Positions 32,704 to 34,420 of a stretch of DNA of 34,420 bases are shown here, in pieces. Below the pieces are notes generated by a model. The model ran no database searches and was not told where the DNA came from. It saw only the letters and a list, made by a program, of their open reading frames with translations. The position numbers and the translations under genes are program-made. This stretch comes from an uncultured Verrucomicrobiota bacterium. Its GTDB lineage: Bacteria; Verrucomicrobiota; Verrucomicrobiia; Verrucomicrobiales; Verrucomicrobiaceae. The number at the start of each line of letters is the position of its first letter. Position 1 is the first letter of the stretch. The stretch is from contig CAINGK010000197.1 in the NCBI GenBank assembly GCA_903848465.1, forward strand, positions 1 through 34,420. Reading direction: 5' to 3'.

Positions 32704-33423
32704 TTATTTCCCCTTTTTGCGCATAAACCAAACAAAGCCTGATGCGACTGCCGAAATAACGACTGCCCGCATAAGCCACGATGTTAATGCGGGTTGTTCG
32801 ACGTTTGCTGTAATCGCGGGTCTGGCAGGTGGTGCTTTGGCGGCTGCGGGGGCTTTGGACGTTACGGCGGGAGCAGCAGCTTTAATTGAGGGTGGGGCTG
32901 TCTCTGCTGTAGGCAATAGGCCTGCTTTCAGCGCAGCCGCTTCCAAGCTGCCCGCCAGCTTCAATCTCTTCTCATGCGAGGAGATGGCTTCAACGTAATC
33001 CAAAGGAGTGTCCGGCACGAATTTCTTGACCAGCGGAAGGAAAAACAAAGTAAGCATGGTTTGTCCCTTGTTGCCAAAAAATGGCGAATCGGGCCAGGCA
33101 TCAGCTTCCTCAGTTCGTAACATCAAAAGCAAGATTTGCACCTTTTTCGAACCACCGGGCATTTTTGCGATATCTTCTAGTAAGAACTGTTTTACCGCCC
33201 CATTCAAACAAGAAACACCAATGAGGTCCATGCGGTTTGATTCAAGAACGTATTTCTCAAACCTGCTTGCATCAGCTCCGATGTTAATACCCTGAACTAT
33301 CTGACGGACATCCTCTAGGGGAGCAGATGAAAGAGTAGCCCAGTCTATTTTATTTTGGGTATAGGCGGTTTGTAGAGCGAGGAAGCATGCAAAGAACAGG
33401 AAAAATAATCGAACGTCGTTCAT
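32704..33423 (-). CDS. Uncharacterised secreted or anchored protein
   Basis: Protein of 239 residues from ATG 33423, four bases after the previous stop. Signal peptide FLFFACFLALQTAYTQ. The middle part is helical and polar without a recognised family (RFEKYVLESNRMDLIGV, KKVQILLLMLRTEEADAW). Then comes a long Ala/Pro-rich linker (KAAAPAVTSKAPAAAKAPP) and a C-terminal membrane helix with a basic end (VVISAVASGFVWFMRKKGK). Base composition is lower in GC than the rest: I counted 54 G+C in the 120 bases 33301-33420. It probably forms one operon with the upstream gene. Confidence 0.75.
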   Translation of the reverse strand: MNDVRLFFLFFACFLALQTAYTQNKIDWATLSSAPLEDVRQIVQGINIGADASRFEKYVLESNRMDLIGVSCLNGAVKQFLLEDIAKMPGGSKKVQILLLMLRTEEADAWPDSPFFGNKGQTMLTLFFLPLVKKFVPDTPLDYVEAISSHEKRLKLAGSLEAAALKAGLLPTAETAPPSIKAAAPAVTSKAPAAAKAPPARPAITANVEQPALTSWLMRAVVISAVASGFVWFMRKKGK

Positions 33424-33427
33424 AAAA

Positions 33428-34420
33428 TTAAGGGGTGGGGACATCGCTTCCAGAATCTGAGGGGTTGCTCGGGTCATTTTTCCAAGGCAACGGTGCAGAT
33501 GAGTCCCACACAGAGTGCATGTAGTGATGCCACTTCCCTTTGTCTATGTCCGATATGCGGAACCAGAACGTGCCATTTGTGCGTTTGCGATCCCAGAGTT
33601 CCACACGTGCGAATTCTATGAAGCGATCCTCCACCACAAATGTCCGATCAGCAGCTCCCCAACTGTTTAAAATGTAATGTGAAGGACTGTCTAGAGATGT
33701 TAATACTCCGACGGCATGGTCCAGTGGTTGTCCTTGGGAGAGAAGGTGGTATGGGTCGTTACCTTGAGCCGCACCTTTTGGATGGTCATTTCCCTCCGCA
33801 TCGCCTGGCGGATAATGAACAGGCACATCATAAGGCGATGGTTGGTTCGCACTTATTGTAGAACCATAAACAAGAGCAATGTTGGCTTCGGGTATTGATC
33901 CGGGGTTTTTTATCGTTAATTCAACTTTTCGTGAAATGTCCCACTTCAACGGTGCAAAATCTCCTGAAACTTTCGGATTTGGTGCTGCTTGTGCGAAATA
34001 GGGCTTGCCATCACCAGGTGCGGGATTGCCAGCATTACCGCTCAGATCCGGAATTTCTTTTGCGACATCCGCGATTTCCGATGGGGTAATGGTGAAACGA
34101 AACACCCAGCCATTCGTAATTGTCGGAGCGGAGTACATAGACGAAGCAAGTCCTGCTGATGGGCGCCCGTCACGAAAATCCACGCCTGTCGCTGCAGTTT
34201 GTGCGACTGGAGTACACCAAACAACCCACACATTGAGTTTCGCTGCCACACTATTGTCGCTTTTGCTGAGGAGGTTCACATTGAAATGCCCGGTGGCATC
34301 ACGCTTTACCTTCCATTGCTTGGGCTGGCCGGAGACAGCCTCAGGGGGTGTAAAGTCTGTTCTGTAAAAGGCTTTAGCCTTGCAATGCACGCCCCATTGG
34401 GGGCTGCGGAGTGAGGCGAG
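33428..34420 (-). CDS. Uncharacterised protein, 5' end outside the window
   Basis: The reading frame is open to the window edge and the bases before the GTG at 34390 still look coding (SLRSPQWGVHCKAKAF), so the gene is probably truncated by the window rather than starting at that GTG. About 330 residues are visible. It reads KQWKVKRDATGHFNVNLLSK and AAKLNVWVVWCTP, then an acidic Asn/Pro-rich part, then RFIEFARVELWDR and FWFRISDIDKGKW. The phrases GQPKQWKVKRDATGHFN and FIEFARVEL recall a family of unknown function often found in this phylum, which I cannot name. It has no signal peptide in the visible part. The same strand and a 4-bp gap link it to the 32704-33423 gene. Confidence 0.7.
   Translation of the reverse strand, partial: LASLRSPQWGVHCKAKAFYRTDFTPPEAVSGQPKQWKVKRDATGHFNVNLLSKSDNSVAAKLNVWVVWCTPVAQTAATGVDFRDGRPSAGLASSMYSAPTITNGWVFRFTITPSEIADVAKEIPDLSGNAGNPAPGDGKPYFAQAAPNPKVSGDFAPLKWDISRKVELTIKNPGSIPEANIALVYGSTISANQPSPYDVPVHYPPGDAEGNDHPKGAAQGNDPYHLLSQGQPLDHAVGVLTSLDSPSHYILNSWGAADRTFVVEDRFIEFARVELWDRKRTNGTFWFRISDIDKGKWHHYMHSVWDSSAPLPWKNDPSNPSDSGSDVPTP

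Noticed and set aside
33428..34420. DHAVGV followed by YILNSWG looks like the His and Asn parts of a papain-type peptidase
   Set aside because: No Cys in a papain-like context is visible, and the neighbouring phrases fit an unrelated family of unknown function. I therefore left it as uncharacterised.

Overview
The window looks like chromosomal DNA of a high-GC member of the Verrucomicrobia (Verrucomicrobiaceae, Prosthecobacter-like). This is inferred, not proven. It rests on a giant DUF1549/DUF1553 (PSD1-type) cytochrome protein, several secreted proteins with SHD1-like domains, a membrane Ser/Thr kinase with a WD40 propeller, and families of short palindromic intergenic repeats typical of planctomycete/verrucomicrobial genomes. 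I see no rRNA, tRNA, CRISPR array, phage or complete insertion sequence.

Layout. 1-244: repeat-rich intergenic DNA. 245-9661 (minus strand): WD40 Ser/Thr kinase, Cu(I)-type P1B ATPase, and the PSD1-type cytochrome protein. 10049-13116 (minus): an ABC ATPase, ABC permease and panC joined by 4-bp overlaps, followed by a degenerate HNH-like protein. 13251-15609 (plus): a minimal histidine kinase and two neighbouring secreted SHD1-like proteins with low-complexity, His-ended tails. 15807-20350 (minus): rpmB (L28) with a clear promoter and terminator, an unknown lipoprotein, the putrescine pair aguB-aguA, and a DoxX protein. 20644-28216: a lipid/pigment-type biosynthetic block. 28480-34420: a phosphodiester glycosidase-like protein, aroC with a small membrane protein, an SHD1 plus C39-like peptidase, and an AT-richer module of two unknown genes that runs off the window.

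The 20644-28216 block is the most interesting part. It holds an active-looking ketosynthase translationally coupled to a ketosynthase-like protein without catalytic residues, a shortened adenylation-like protein without a normal P-loop, a methyltransferase, a NodB deacetylase, an LpxL-like acyltransferase and a flavin halogenase-like enzyme. The combination resembles aryl-polyene/flexirubin clusters. However, no acyl carrier protein, ketoreductase, dehydratase, ammonia-lyase or exporter is present here, so the rest of any pathway must be encoded elsewhere.

Housekeeping functions are pantothenate synthesis (panC), chorismate synthesis (aroC), putrescine synthesis from agmatine (aguA, aguB), copper export and ribosome assembly. 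Four hairpins with adjacent T-runs or T-rich tails, and one good sigma-70-like promoter, can be read directly. Most start codons lack a strong Shine-Dalgarno sequence, so several starts are chosen from signal peptides, overlaps and domain starts.
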